Shown here piece by piece: positions 29,610 through 39,400 of a stretch of 64,000 bases of DNA. Location of the stretch: contig NZ_CP035495.1 in the NCBI RefSeq assembly GCF_004135345.1, positions 124,001-188,000 on the forward strand, given 5' to 3'. The stretch comes from Xylanimonas allomyrinae. Lineage in GTDB: Bacteria; Actinomycetota; Actinomycetes; Actinomycetales; Cellulomonadaceae. Numbering within the stretch: the first letter of the stretch is position 1; every line of letters begins with the position of its first letter. The position numbers and the translations under genes are program-made. The notes beneath the pieces were generated by a model. It worked only from the letters and a program-made list of their open reading frames with translations, made no database searches and was not told where the DNA came from.

Positions 29610-30904
29610 GCCCCGAACCGTTCGACGCCGTCGACGTCATCCGCACCAAGCGCGACAAGGAACACCTGTCCGTCGGGCAGATCGACTGGGTCATCGACGC
29701 CTACACGCGCGGCGTCGTCGCCGAGGAGCAGATGTCCGCGCTCGCAATGGCCATCTTCCTCAACGGCATGAGCCGCAGCGAGCTCGAACGCTGGACGCAG
29801 GCCATGATCGACTCGGGCGAGCGGCTCGACTACTCCGGGCTCGGCATCCCGACCGCCGACAAGCACTCCACGGGCGGCGTCGGCGACAAGATCACGCTGC
29901 CGCTCGCCCCGCTCGTCGCCACGTTCGGCGTCGCCGTCCCGCAGCTCTCCGGCCGAGGACTGGGGCACACGGGCGGCACGCTCGACAAGCTCGAGGCGAT
30001 CCCGGGGTGGCGGGCGACGCTGAGCAACGACGAGGTGCACGCCCAGCTCGCCTCGGTCGGCGCCGTCATCTGCGCGGCCGGACCGGGTCTCGCCCCCGCC
30101 GACAAGAAGCTCTACGCGCTGCGCGACGTCACCTCGACCGTCGAGTCCGTCCCGCTCATCGCCAGCTCGATCATGAGCAAGAAGATCGCCGAGGGCACGG
30201 GTGCGCTCGTGCTCGACGTCAAGGTCGGCTCCGGCGCCTTCATGAAGGACCTGGACGCGGCACGCACCCTCGCACGCGCCATGGTCGACCTCGGCACCGA
30301 CGCCGGCGTCACCACCGTGGCACTCCTCACCGACATGGCGACGCCCCTCGGCCTCACCGCCGGCAACGCGCTCGAGGTCCGCGAGTCGGTCGAGGTGCTC
30401 GCCGGCGGCGGCCCCGCCGACGTCGTCGACCTGACCGTGGCGCTCGCCGTCGAGATGCTCGCCGCGGCCGGGCGCCCCGTCGAGGAGCCCGAGGTGCGCG
30501 CGGCCCTCGCGGACGGCCGCGCGATGGACGTATGGCGGCGCATGATCATCGCCCAGGGAGGCGACCCCGACGCGCCCCTGCCGACGGCGGCCGCCACCGA
30601 GCAGGTCGTCGCGGAGGCCGACGGCGTGCTCGCGCGGCTCGACGCGTACGGCGTCGGCGTCGCCGCGTGGCGGCTCGGGGCCGGGCGCGCGCGCCGGGAG
30701 GACCCGGTGCAGCTCGGCGCGGGCGTCGAGATCCACGCCAAGCCCGGCGACGTCGTGGTTCAGGGACAGCCCATCCTCACCCTGCACACCGACACCCCCG
30801 AGCGGTTCGCGCGCGCGCACGAGGCGCTCGACGGCGCCTGGGAGGTGGCACCACCCGGGACCGCGATCAGCCGCCGCCCCGTCGTTCTCGACCGGATCCG
30901 CTGA
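29606..30904 (+). CDS. deoA: thymidine/pyrimidine-nucleoside phosphorylase
   Basis: 432-residue phosphorylase releasing (deoxy)ribose-1-phosphate. Starts DVIRTKRDKEHLS; the glycosyltransferase-3 signature region is DKHSTGGVGDKITLPLAPL with SGRGLGHTGGTLDKLEAIPG, then KLYALRDVTSTVESVPLI and LDVKVGSGAFM. The C-terminal Pyr_ph_dom has HAKPGDVVVQGQPILTLH. Intact and coupled to cdd. Confidence 0.96.
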   Translation: MSPEPFDAVDVIRTKRDKEHLSVGQIDWVIDAYTRGVVAEEQMSALAMAIFLNGMSRSELERWTQAMIDSGERLDYSGLGIPTADKHSTGGVGDKITLPLAPLVATFGVAVPQLSGRGLGHTGGTLDKLEAIPGWRATLSNDEVHAQLASVGAVICAAGPGLAPADKKLYALRDVTSTVESVPLIASSIMSKKIAEGTGALVLDVKVGSGAFMKDLDAARTLARAMVDLGTDAGVTTVALLTDMATPLGLTAGNALEVRESVEVLAGGGPADVVDLTVALAVEMLAAAGRPVEEPEVRAALADGRAMDVWRRMIIAQGGDPDAPLPTAAATEQVVAEADGVLARLDAYGVGVAAWRLGAGRARREDPVQLGAGVEIHAKPGDVVVQGQPILTLHTDTPERFARAHEALDGAWEVAPPGTAISRRPVVLDRIR

Positions 30905-30908
30905 GCAG

Positions 30909-32788
30909 ATGCGGAAAGGACTACGGCTGACCGACCTGCTCGCGCGCCTGCACGTGTTTGCCGGGCCGGTACCTGGCGAGCAGGCACCCGCCGACGAAGC
31001 ACCCGCACCTGCCGGCAACGCACCTGGGCGAGCGGAGGCGGGCGCGCCTGTGCCCGTGCGGCCCGCCGCGCAGGTGCCCGGTGGTGCGCAGCCGGGTCCG
31101 CCGGTGCGTCCCGCCGACACGGCGCGCATGCGTCCCGCGACGGCGGCGCCTGTCGCGGAGGGATCCGACGATGTGCCGACCGGTGCGCGCGTGCGTCCTG
31201 CCGCCGAGGCTCCTGGCGGCGCGCGGGCAGGTTCGCCTGCGCGCCCCGCCGGCGCGGCGTCGGTGCGTCCGGCGGCGACGGTGCCAGCCGCTGAGGTGCC
31301 CGGTGATGGGCAAGCGGGTCTGGACGTGCCCGCCGCGGCGCAGGCCCCTGATGGTGCGCAGGCCGCTGATGGTGCGCGGACCTCTGATGGTGCGCAGGCG
31401 CCCGGTCGTGCGCGGACGGGTGGTGGCGCGCGGGCGGGTTCGGCGGTGCGTCCTGCTGGCCCGGGGCGGTGCGTCCTGCCGTGGCGGTGCCTGTCGCTGG
31501 GGAGCCCGACGATGTGCGTCCCGCTGGCCCCGGGTCGGTGCGTCCTGCCGTGGCGGTGCCTGTCGCTGGGGAGCCCGACGATGTGCGTCCCGCTGGCCCC
31601 GGGTCGGTGCGTCCTGCCGTGGCGGTGCCTGTCGCTGGGGAGCCCGACGATGTGCGTCCCGCTGGCCCCGGGTCGGTGCGTCCTGCCGTGGCGGTGCCTG
31701 TCGCTGGGGAGCCCGACGATGCGCGTCCCGTTGCGGGCGCGCGTCCTGCTGAGGGGTCCGGCAGCGGGCAAGCGGGCGCCCGCGTGCGCCCTGCCGCGCA
31801 ACGGCCTGGTACCGCGCACGCAGCCACGCCGCCGCGTCCCGCGGCCGCCGCGCCCTCAGCAGGGGAACCCGATGGTGCACCGGCACCGGCACCGGCACGG
31901 GCACCGGCGCTCCCGCGTACCGCAGCGGCGGCAGATGCTGCTGGGGGGCGTGAAGACTCGCGAGCGGCCGCGCCCGTGCGGCCCGCGTCCGCGCACGTGG
32001 CTCAGAGGGCGTCCGACGAGGCGGACCCCAGCGAGCAGCAGCCCGGTGACCGGGGGGTGGCCGCGCTCGGCAGCGACGTGGCCGACGCGCTGCGTGAGGT
32101 CGGCGGTGCGGCACGGCGCTCGGTGCTCGACCCGCTCGGGCGGGACCGCGGGCCGGGGCGCGTCGGGCATCCCGAGCGTGTCGCCCTGCCGTTCCTCGAC
32201 GACGCCGCAGCGGCGGTCGCAGCCCGGCAGATCGACGAGACCACGTGCGGAGCGGCCGTGCTGACGATGCTGGCCATGGCGGGCAGCCCGCGCCTTGCGC
32301 TGCACGTCGCTCGTGATCCCGGGCAGCGGTTCGCCGCGATCCAGCGACAGGTGCACCGTGCGAGCTCGCGGTCTGGGGTGCTGCCCTGGCCGCGCCGCTT
32401 CGGCACGGCGCCATGGGCGGCGGCCGCCGTCGCGCGATTCGGTGACGTGCGGTTCACGCATCGAGTCGTCGGCGGAGGGGACCGGGGTGCGGCCGTGCTG
32501 CGTGCGGCGGTCGCGGCGGCGTCGGCGGGCGTTCCGGTGCCGCTGTACTCGGGCGGCGATCTCGGTGGGGCGTGGCAGGACGCGGTGCCGCGCCACGTCG
32601 TGCTGCTGGCCGACGTGTGGCCGGGTGAGGGCGTCGTGCGGGTGTACGAGCCGTCGTCGGCGACGATGCACACGGTGCCGACCGCCGTCCTGCTCGACCC
32701 GGAGTGGGCGACCGAGCACGACCGCTCGGTGCTGACGGCAGCACTGGGCGCGTGGCCGCACGTCGTGTGGGCCGTGCTCCCGCGCTGA
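30909..32788 (+). CDS. low-complexity, repeat-bearing protein with C-terminal C39-like cysteine-peptidase domain, frameshifted
   Basis: About 626 residues after correction. Residues 1-390 are rich in Ala, Pro, Gly, Arg and Val and contain an 18-bp-unit block (DGAQAP-like, 31350-31403) and a 69-bp-unit block (31469-31747). The last 200 residues look like a papain-like C39/bacteriocin-peptidase fold: QIDETTCGAAVLTMLAM supplies a nucleophile Cys, and RHVVLLADVWPGEGVVRVYEP supplies the His and the following acidic/DP-like position. No signal peptide is visible, although MRKGLRLTDLLARLHVFAG is hydrophobic. The frame breaks near CCC 31460-31462; one added C restores the repeat frame RPAGPGAVRPAVAVP. 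It begins 4 bases after deoA, inside the nucleoside operon, for no obvious reason. Function unknown. Confidence 0.72.
31350..31403. repeat. 18-bp tandem repeat, three units
   Basis: Units start with GATGGTGCGC and code for DGAQAA, DGARTS and DGAQAP in the C39-like gene. A partial preceding unit is present. Confidence 0.7.
31469..31744. repeat. 69-bp tandem repeat, three full units and one partial
   Basis: Units start at 31469, 31538, 31607 and 31676 with GTGCGTCCTGCCGTGGCGG and are identical over their length; the fourth diverges after about 45 bases. Each encodes a 23-residue unit of the type VRPAVAVPVAGEPDD followed by VRPAGPGS. Perfect identity implies recent expansion. Confidence 0.93.
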
Positions 32789-32883
32789 CGGCGTGGGGCA
32801 GCCCGGGGACGCGCCGCGGCCCGAGGTGCAGCCCTGGTGTGCGGGCGGGACGATGGGTGGACCCGCCGAGGAGGGAGACTCGC

Positions 32884-33215
32884 ATGAGCACCCAGCCTGG
32901 TCGGGACGCCTGGCGTGACGCCGGTGTCGCCGAACCTGACCTGCACGAGCGCGAGGTCCGGGCGCTGGATCCGGACGACGCCGCGGATCCCGAGGGCGTG
33001 GTCAACCTGGTGGAGGAGGCGCTCGCCGTGGTGGGCCAGCGTGTGAGCGCGGCCTCCGCCGAGGAGTACCGGCCGGCCGCACCTCGCCCCGACCTGGAGG
33101 GCCTGGCCGACGAGGCCGACGTCGCCGACCAGGCCGACGAGATCCAACCCCTGACGAGGAAGACACCTACACGGCCCCGACCCCTCCCACCCCAGACCCC
33201 GCCGACGAGCCGTGA
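32884..33215 (+). CDS. small acidic hypothetical protein, probably frameshifted
   Basis: Begins [19 protein letters not shown], after GGAGG. The protein is acidic, with [16 protein letters not shown] and a Glu/Asp-rich second half ([16 protein letters not shown]). Around 33141 the composition changes to Arg/Pro-rich unless one G is added, which instead gives [14 protein letters not shown] and a stop at 33213-33215, about 110 residues in total. I do not recognise a family. It lies between the C39-like gene and a large hairpin. Confidence 0.6.
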
Positions 33216-33232
33216 CCCACGAGCTCTCCCCG

Positions 33233-33301
33233 GTCAGGTCGGCAGTCTGTCGTCATCTCGTGCCCCGGGGGCACGCGCTGACGACCGACTGCCGACCTGA
33301 C
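33233..33301. terminator. 69-base long hairpin before add
   Basis: GTCAGGTCGGCAGTC pairs perfectly with GACTGCCGACCTGAC; inside, GTCGTCA pairs with TGACGAC and CGTGCCCC with GGGGCACG. The nearly continuous palindrome likely ends the preceding nucleoside transcript before the add promoter. Confidence 0.75.
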
Positions 33302-33365
33302 GCCCGGACGGCGGCAGGACGCGACGCAAGGGCCCGTTGGGGGCGCTTGGCGGCTGTGCGGCGGT

Positions 33366-33371
33366 TAGGTT
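33366..33371 (+). promoter_or_regulatory. -10 element of add (leaderless)
   Basis: TAGGTT ends 6 bases before the ATG at 33378. Confidence 0.6.
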
Positions 33372-33377
33372 GGGCGC

Positions 33378-34490
33378 ATGACCGACGACCGCCTCGTGGA
33401 CCTCGTTCCCGAACTCCCGAAGGTTCTTCTGCACGACCACCTCGACGGCGGTCTGCGCCCGCAGACGGTGCTCGAGCTCGCCGACGCCGTGGGCCACCGC
33501 CTGCCGGTCGAGGACGCCGACAGCCTGGCCGACTGGTTCCAGCAGGCGGCCGACTCCGGCTCGCTGGTCCGGTACCTGGAGACCTTCGACCACACCATCG
33601 CCGTCATGCAGACGCCCGAGGCGCTCGCGCGCGTCGCCAAGGAGGCCGTGCTCGACCTCGCGGCCGACGGCGTGGTGTACGCCGAGCAGCGCTGGGCGCC
33701 CGAGCAGCACCTGACCAAGGGCCTGAGCCTGCCGGAGACGGTCGAGGCCGTGCAGGCCGGCATCGACGAGGGCATCGCGCTCGCTGCGGCCGACGGCCGC
33801 ACCATCCGGGTGGGCCAGATCGTCACCGCGATGCGGCACGCCGACCGGTGGTCCGAGATCGCCGAGCTCGCGGTCTCCTACCGCGGCGCTGGTGTCGTCG
33901 GCTTCGACATCGCGGGGGCCGAGGACGGCTTCCCGCCCGACCGGCACGCCGGGATCTGGCGGTTCCTCGCCGATCACGACTTCCCGGTCACGATCCACGC
34001 GGGCGAGGCAGCGGGGGTCGCATCGATCGCCCAGGCCGTGCACGTGGGTCAGGCCGACCGCATCGGCCACGGTGTGCGGATCGTGGAGGACATCGCGTTC
34101 GGCACGGACGCGGACGGCTCGCCGCTCGCGACGCTCGGGTCGCTCGCGCACTGGGTGCGCGACCACCAGATCCCGCTCGAGGTGTGCCCGGTGTCGAACC
34201 TTCAGACGTCGGCGACGACCGCGAAGTCGGTGCGCGAGCACCCCATCACGCGGCTCAAGGAGCTCGACTTCGCGGTCACGCTCAACACCGACAACCGCCT
34301 GATGTCGCGCACGTCGATGTCGCACGAGATGCGCCTGCTCGTGACGGAAGCGGGCTGGTCGATCGACGACCTCGCGGACGTCACCATCGCGGCCGCCTGG
34401 GGCGCGTTCATGCACCACGACGAGCGCCGGGACCTCGTCGAGCACGTCATCGTCCCCGGGTACCAGAAGATCGAGGGGGCACAGCTGTGA
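33378..34490 (+). CDS. add: adenosine deaminase
   Basis: 370-residue zinc amidohydrolase turning (deoxy)adenosine into (deoxy)inosine. Metal and catalytic segments are [41 protein letters not shown] and [11 protein letters not shown]. The last lacks the classic SxDDP form but NTDNRL is normal for actinobacterial Add. Overlaps the deoC start by four bases, so the two are cotranscribed from their own promoter. Confidence 0.95.
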   Translation: MTDDRLVDLVPELPKVLLHDHLDGGLRPQTVLELADAVGHRLPVEDADSLADWFQQAADSGSLVRYLETFDHTIAVMQTPEALARVAKEAVLDLAADGVVYAEQRWAPEQHLTKGLSLPETVEAVQAGIDEGIALAAADGRTIRVGQIVTAMRHADRWSEIAELAVSYRGAGVVGFDIAGAEDGFPPDRHAGIWRFLADHDFPVTIHAGEAAGVASIAQAVHVGQADRIGHGVRIVEDIAFGTDADGSPLATLGSLAHWVRDHQIPLEVCPVSNLQTSATTAKSVREHPITRLKELDFAVTLNTDNRLMSRTSMSHEMRLLVTEAGWSIDDLADVTIAAAWGAFMHHDERRDLVEHVIVPGYQKIEGAQL

Positions 34491-35192
34491 GCACCGTCCC
34501 GACGACGCCGGCAGAGCTCGCGTCGTTCATCGACCACACCCTGCTCAAGCCGGAGGCGACCGACGCCGACGTGGTCGCGCTCGTCGAGGAGGGCGCCGGG
34601 CTGGGCGTGTTCTCGGTGTGCGTGTCGCCGACGTTCGTCGCGCTCGCGCACGAGACCGCGGCCGGTCGCCTCAAGGTCGCGACCGTGTGCGGGTTCCCGT
34701 CGGGCAAGCACGTCTCGTCCATCAAGGCCGCGGAGGCCGCGCGGTCGGTCGCCGACGGCGCCGACGAGGTCGACATGGTGATCGACGTGGGCGCGGCCAA
34801 GGCCGGTGACTTCGAGGCCGTCGAGGCCGACATCGCCGCGGTCCGCGCCGCCGTGCCGGGGGCCGGCTGCTCAAGGTCATCATCGAGTCGGCAGCGCTCG
34901 ACGACGACGAGATCGTCGCGGTGTGCCGTGCCGCGGAGGCGGCGGGCGCCGACTACGTCAAGACCTCGACAGGCTTCCACCCGACCGGCGGTGCCACGGT
35001 CCACACGGTGTCGCTCATGGCCGACACGGTCGGCGGGCGCCTGGGCGTCAAGGCCAGCGGGGCATCCGCACCCTCCAGGACGCCCTTGCGGCGATCGAGG
35101 CGGGCGCGACGCGGCTGGGCATGTCGGCCGCGGCGGCGGTCCTGGCCGAGCTGGCGGGCGCTCCCGCGGCAGCCCCGCCGTCAGACTACTGA
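34487..35192 (+). CDS. deoC: deoxyribose-phosphate aldolase, two frameshifts
   Basis: Aldolase that splits deoxyribose-5-phosphate to acetaldehyde and glyceraldehyde-3-phosphate; 235 residues when corrected. Segments in order: [49 protein letters not shown], then [15 protein letters not shown] (after break 1), [17 protein letters not shown] and [15 protein letters not shown] with the Schiff-base Lys (after break 2). Breaks are in the G5 run 34858-34862 and the G4 run 35059-35062; one extra G at each heals the frame. Confidence 0.9.
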
Positions 35193-35199
35193 TCGGCGC

Positions 35200-35238
35200 G
35201 TGACCTCGGGGCCGCGTCCGGACGCGGCCCGAGGTCAC
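35200..35238. terminator. deoC/pgm bidirectional terminator
   Basis: GTGACCTCGGG and CCGCGTCC pair with GGACGCGG and CCCGAGGTCAC; one unpaired G bulges on the left arm. It lies between convergent genes. Confidence 0.85.
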
Positions 35239-35251
35239 GCACGCGCGGCCC

Positions 35252-37034
35252 TCACAGGCCCAGCGCCGCGGCGATGTCGTGCTTGAGCGTCGCGAGCGTG
35301 GTGCGCGCCTCGGCCCGGGCGGCGCCCAGGGCGTCGAAGGTCGCATCGGGCGCGACGTCGCGCACCACCTCCAGGTAGCACTTGACCTTGGGTTCGGTGC
35401 CCGACGGCCGCACGATGACGCGCGTGCCGTCCTCGGTCAGCAGCCGCACGCCGTCGGTCGGGGAAGGCCGTCCGCGCCGTCGGCGAGGTCGAGCACGTCG
35501 ACGACCGTGGACCCGGCGAGCGTGCGCGGCGGCTGCGAGCGCAGTCGCGCCATCGTGCCGGGGATGCCTGCGAGGTCCTCGAAGCGCACGGAGAGCTGGT
35601 CGGTCAGGTACAGGCCGTGCTGGCGGGCGAGGTCGTCGAGCCGGTCGACCAGCCCTCGCCCTTGTGCCTTGAGCCGGTTGGCGAGCTGGGCGACGAGCAG
35701 CGCGGCCGAGATGCCGTCCTTGTCGCGGACCCGTTGCGGGTCGCAGCAGTAGCCCAGCGCCTCCTCGTACCCGAAGGCGAGGCCGGGCGTGCGGGCGATC
35801 CACTTGAACCCGGTGAGCGTGGTGGCGTGAGCGAGGCCGTGCCGGGTCGCGATCGCGGCCAGCAGGCGGGAGGAGACGATCGAGCTCGCGAGCACAGGCC
35901 GGTCGCCGACGGCGTTCGCGTCCCTCCCGGCGGCCAGGTGCTCCGCGACGTCGTCGCCGAGCAGCGCGCCCACCTCGTCGCCGTGCAGCATGCGCCAGCC
36001 TTGCGACTTCGCCGTCTCCGCGCCCTGGTAGGTTCCCGCGCGCGGGTCGCGCACCGCGACGGCGCAGCGGTCGGCGTCCGGGTCGTTGGCGATGACGACG
36101 TCGGCCTGGGCGTCCTGGGCGACGGCGATCGCGAGGTCGATCGCGCCCTTCTCCTCCGGGTTGGGGAACACGACGGTGGGGAAGTCGGGGTCGGGCTCGG
36201 CCTGCTCCTCGACGGGCACGACGTGGGTGAAGCCGGCCTCGGCGAGCACCCGTGCGAGCACCGTGCCGCCGACGCCGTGCAGCGACGTCGTGACGATGCG
36301 CAGGTCGCGGGGGGCGTCGTCGGCGAGCGCGACGACCGTGGCGACGTAGTCGTCGACGATGTCGTGGCCGAGCACGGTCCAGCCGGACTGCGCGCGCGGC
36401 ACGGCTGCGGCCGGGCCGACGGCGTCGATCCGCTCGGCGATGCGTGCGTCGAACGGCGGCACGATCTGCGTGCCCTGCCCGGCGCCGGGCACGACGCGAC
36501 CGCCCAGGTAGACCTTGTAGCCGTTGTCGGCCGCCGGGTTGTGCGACGCGGTGACCATCACGCCCGCGTCCGCGGACAGGTGTCGCACCGCGAAGGACAG
36601 CACGGGCGTGGGCAGCGGTGAGGGCAGCAGCAGCACCTCGATGCCCTGCGCGGTCATGACGGCGGCGGTGTCGCGCGCGAAGTCCGCGGAGCGGTGCCGC
36701 GCGTCGAAGCCGACCACCACGCGCGGGGTCGCGTCGCCGAGCTCGCCGCGCAGGTAGGCCCCAGGCCCGCGGCCGCACCGACGACGACGGCGCGGTTCAT
36801 GCGGTTGGGTCCGGCGGCCATCGCGCCGCGCAGGCCGGCGGTGCCGAACGCGAGACGCGTGGCGAACCGGTCGCGCAGCTCGGCCTGGGCCTGGACGGCG
36901 CCCGGCGTGCCCCCGCCGGCGCGGGCCACGAGCGCACGCAGCTCCGCCTTGTCGGCGTCGTCGACGTCGGCGCGCTCCCACGCCTCGGCCGCGGCGAGCG
37001 CGGACGCCAGCGAGTCGTCCTTGAGGTCGGTCAC
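35252..37034 (-). CDS. alpha-D-phosphohexomutase (PmmB type; likely phosphopentomutase here), two frameshifts
   Basis: About 594 residues after correction, the length of the long phosphomannomutase/phosphoglucomutase-2 class. Segments: [13 protein letters not shown], catalytic serine loop [20 protein letters not shown], metal loop [10 protein letters not shown], sugar loop YEEALGYC and phosphate loop [15 protein letters not shown]. Breaks lie at C4 36759-36762 and G4 35460-35463. It precedes deoC across a terminator and follows pnp, which suggests conversion of (deoxy)ribose-1-phosphate to the 5-phosphate, like PGM2 relatives; no deoB is in the window. Start GTG at 37034. Confidence 0.87.
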
Positions 37035-37049
37035 GACAGCCCCCGGGGG

Positions 37050-37900
37050 TCAGACGAGCTTGACGATGCGGGCGAGCAGGTCGCTGATGACGGGGGCGGC
37101 CTTGGCCCCGGCCTCCAGCACCTCCTCGTGCGAGAGCGGCTGCGGGCTGACGCCGGCCGCGAGGTTCGTCACGAGCGACATGCCCAGCACCTCCATGCCG
37201 CAGTGGCGGGCGGCGATCGCCTCCAGCCCCGTCGACATGCCCACCAGGTCGGCGCCGAGCACGCCTGCCATGCGCACCTCGGCGGGCGTCTCGTAGTGCG
37301 GGCCGTGGAACTGCGCGTAGACGCCGTCGGGCAGCGTGGGCTCGACCTGGCGGGCGAGGTCGCGCAGCCGGGGGAGTACAGGCCGGTGAGGTCGACGAAC
37401 GTCGCACCCTCCAGCGGCGAGGCACCCGAGAGGTTGAGGTGGTCCTTGATGAGGACGACCTGACCGGGACGCCACGCCATGTGCAGGCCGCCGCAGCCGT
37501 TGGTCAGCACGACGGTCTCGGCGCCCGTCGCGGCCGCGGTGCGCACGCCGTGGGCGACGCGGCGCACGCCGCGCCCCTCGTACAGGTGGGTGCGCGACCC
37601 GAGCACCAGCACGTTGCGTGTCGAGCCGTCGGCACGCTCGACGCGGATCGATCGCGTGGTGCCGACGTGGCCCGCGACCGACGGCTTGGCGAAGCCCGGG
37701 ATCTCGTGCGACGGGATCTCCGCGACGACGTCGCCCAGCAGCTCGGCGGCCCCGCCCCAGCCCGAGCCCAGCACCAGGGCGACGTCGTGGCCCTCGACGC
37801 CCGAGGCGCGGGCGATGTGCTCCGCGGCGGCGCGCGCGACGTCGAACGGGTCGGTCGCCGGGTCGTCGAGATCAGGCACGGAAGCGGCATTGCTGGTCAT
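37050..37900 (-). CDS. purine nucleoside phosphorylase, frameshifted
   Basis: 283-residue trimeric-type PNP (PNP_UDP_1) that splits inosine and guanosine with phosphate. Seen are [20 protein letters not shown] and [42 protein letters not shown], then [32 protein letters not shown] and [12 protein letters not shown]. The break in G5 37370-37374 is healed by one base, giving [16 protein letters not shown]. Leaderless start. The mutase gene follows 15 bases downstream. Confidence 0.92.
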
Positions 37901-37906
37901 GGTCCG

Positions 37907-37912
37907 AGGCTA
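37907..37912 (-). promoter_or_regulatory. -10 element of the PNP gene (leaderless)
   Basis: TAGCCT on the minus strand ends 6 bases before the ATG at 37900. Confidence 0.6.
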
Positions 37913-37925
37913 ACCTCCCGGCTGC

Positions 37926-37931
37926 AACAAT
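37926..37931 (+). promoter_or_regulatory. -10-like element of lpdA-type gene
   Basis: AACAAT ends 7 bases before the GTG at 37939. The two divergent -10 boxes are only about 14 bases apart. Confidence 0.35.
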
Positions 37932-37938
37932 GTCGGCC

Positions 37939-39383
37939 GTGAGAAGCCACGCGACCACAGACACCGCAGTCAGCGACGGCCAGCGCGTCGTCATCCTGGG
38001 CGGGGCCCCGGCGGGTATGAGGCGGCTCTCGTCGCGAGGCGCCTGGGAGCGCGGGTCACGGTCGTCGAGCGGCACGGGCTGGGCGGTGCCGCGGTGCTCA
38101 CCGACGTCGTGCCGTCCAAGACGCTCATCGCGACGGCCGAGTGGCTGACCCTCGCCGAGGCGGCACCCGAGCTGGGCGTGCGCGGTACCACGGCCACATC
38201 GGCGGCGCGGCCCGACGTCGACCTGGCGGCCGTCAACGCGCGCGTGCGCGAGCTCGCCGCCGCGCAGTCGGTCGACATCCGGGCGCGGCTCGAGCGCGAG
38301 GGGGTCGAGATCGTCACCGGGCACGGGCGGCTGGCCGGGCCGTCGCGCGTCGCCGTCGCCGCGGACGCGGACGCGAACGCCGAGACGACGCTCGACGCCG
38401 ACACCGTGCTCATCGCCGTCGGCGCCACGCCGCGCACGCTGCCGACCGCCATGCCCGACGGCGAGCGGATCCTCACCTGGACGCAGCTGTACTGCCTCGA
38501 CACGCTGCCCGAGCGGCTCGTCGTCGTCGGGTCGGGTGTCACGGGTGCCGAGTTCGCGGGCGCCTACCGCGCGCTCGGCTCGGACGTCGTGCTGGTCTCC
38601 TCGCGTGACCGCGTGCTGCCGGGGGAGGACGAGGACGCCGCGCAGCTTCTCGAAGGAGTGTTCCGGGGGCGCGGCATGGAGGTCATGTCCCGGTCGCGCG
38701 CCGCGTCCGCGCAGCGCACGGCCGACGGCGTCTCGGTCACGCTCGCCGACGGGCGCGTCGTCGAGGGGTCGCACGTGCTCGTCGCCGTCGGGGCGGTGCC
38801 CGCGACGGCGGGCCTGGGACTCGCGGAGGCGGGCATCGAGCTGAGCGAGGGCGGGCACGTCGTCGTCGACAGGGTCTCGCGCACGTCGGTGCGCGGCGTC
38901 TACGCGGCGGGCGACTGCACGGGCGTGCTGCCGCTCGCGTCGGTCGCGGCCCAGCAGGGGCGCATCGCCATGGCGCACGCGCTGGGCGACGCCGTCGAGC
39001 CGCTGCGGCTGGGCAGCGTGGCGGCGAACATCTTCACCGAGCCCGAGATCGCGACGGTCGGGTACGGCGAGAAGTACCTGCGCGAGCACGCCATCCGCTT
39101 CGTGACCTCGACGCTGCCGCTCGCACGCAACCCGCGGGCCAAGATGCTCGGCATGCGCGACGGGTTCGTCAAGCTGTTCGCGCACCCCGAGGCGGGTGTG
39201 GTGCTGGGCGGCGTCGTGGTCGCGCCCCGCGCGAGTGAGCTGATCTTCCCCATCACGCTGGCGGTCGCGCACCGCCTCACGGTCGACGACGTGGCGAGCG
39301 CCTTCACCGTCTACCCGTCGCTGTCCGGTTCCATCGCGGAGGGCGCGCGCGTACTGCACGGGCAGGTCAGTCCGGGCGCGTGA
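37939..39383 (+). CDS. lpdA: LpdA-type NAD(P)H:quinone oxidoreductase (dihydrolipoamide dehydrogenase fold), frameshifted
   Basis: About 481-residue flavoprotein of the pyridine nucleotide-disulfide oxidoreductase class, orthologous in context to Rv3303c. FAD site VVILGGGPGGYEAALVARRLGA after correction, second dinucleotide site LVVVGSGVTGAEFAGAYRALG, FAD motif VYAAGDCTGVLPLASVA, and a dimerisation domain. The usual redox cysteines are missing: the segment reads GLGGAAVLTDVVPSKTLI, without any Cys, so lipoamide chemistry is excluded and a quinone reductase role is likely. The break is in the G4/C4 run 38002-38009. An ATG at 37930 is an alternative start. Confidence 0.88.
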
Positions 39384-39388
39384 CCGCG

Positions 39389-39394
39389 TAGCAT
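39389..39394 (+). promoter_or_regulatory. -10 element of the 39401 gene (leaderless)
   Basis: TAGCAT ends 6 bases before the GTG. Confidence 0.55.
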
Positions 39395-39400
39395 CGGACG

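Noticed and set aside
31469-31744. 69-bp repeats considered as a CRISPR array
   Set aside because: Units are contiguous without spacers and lie in a coding frame.
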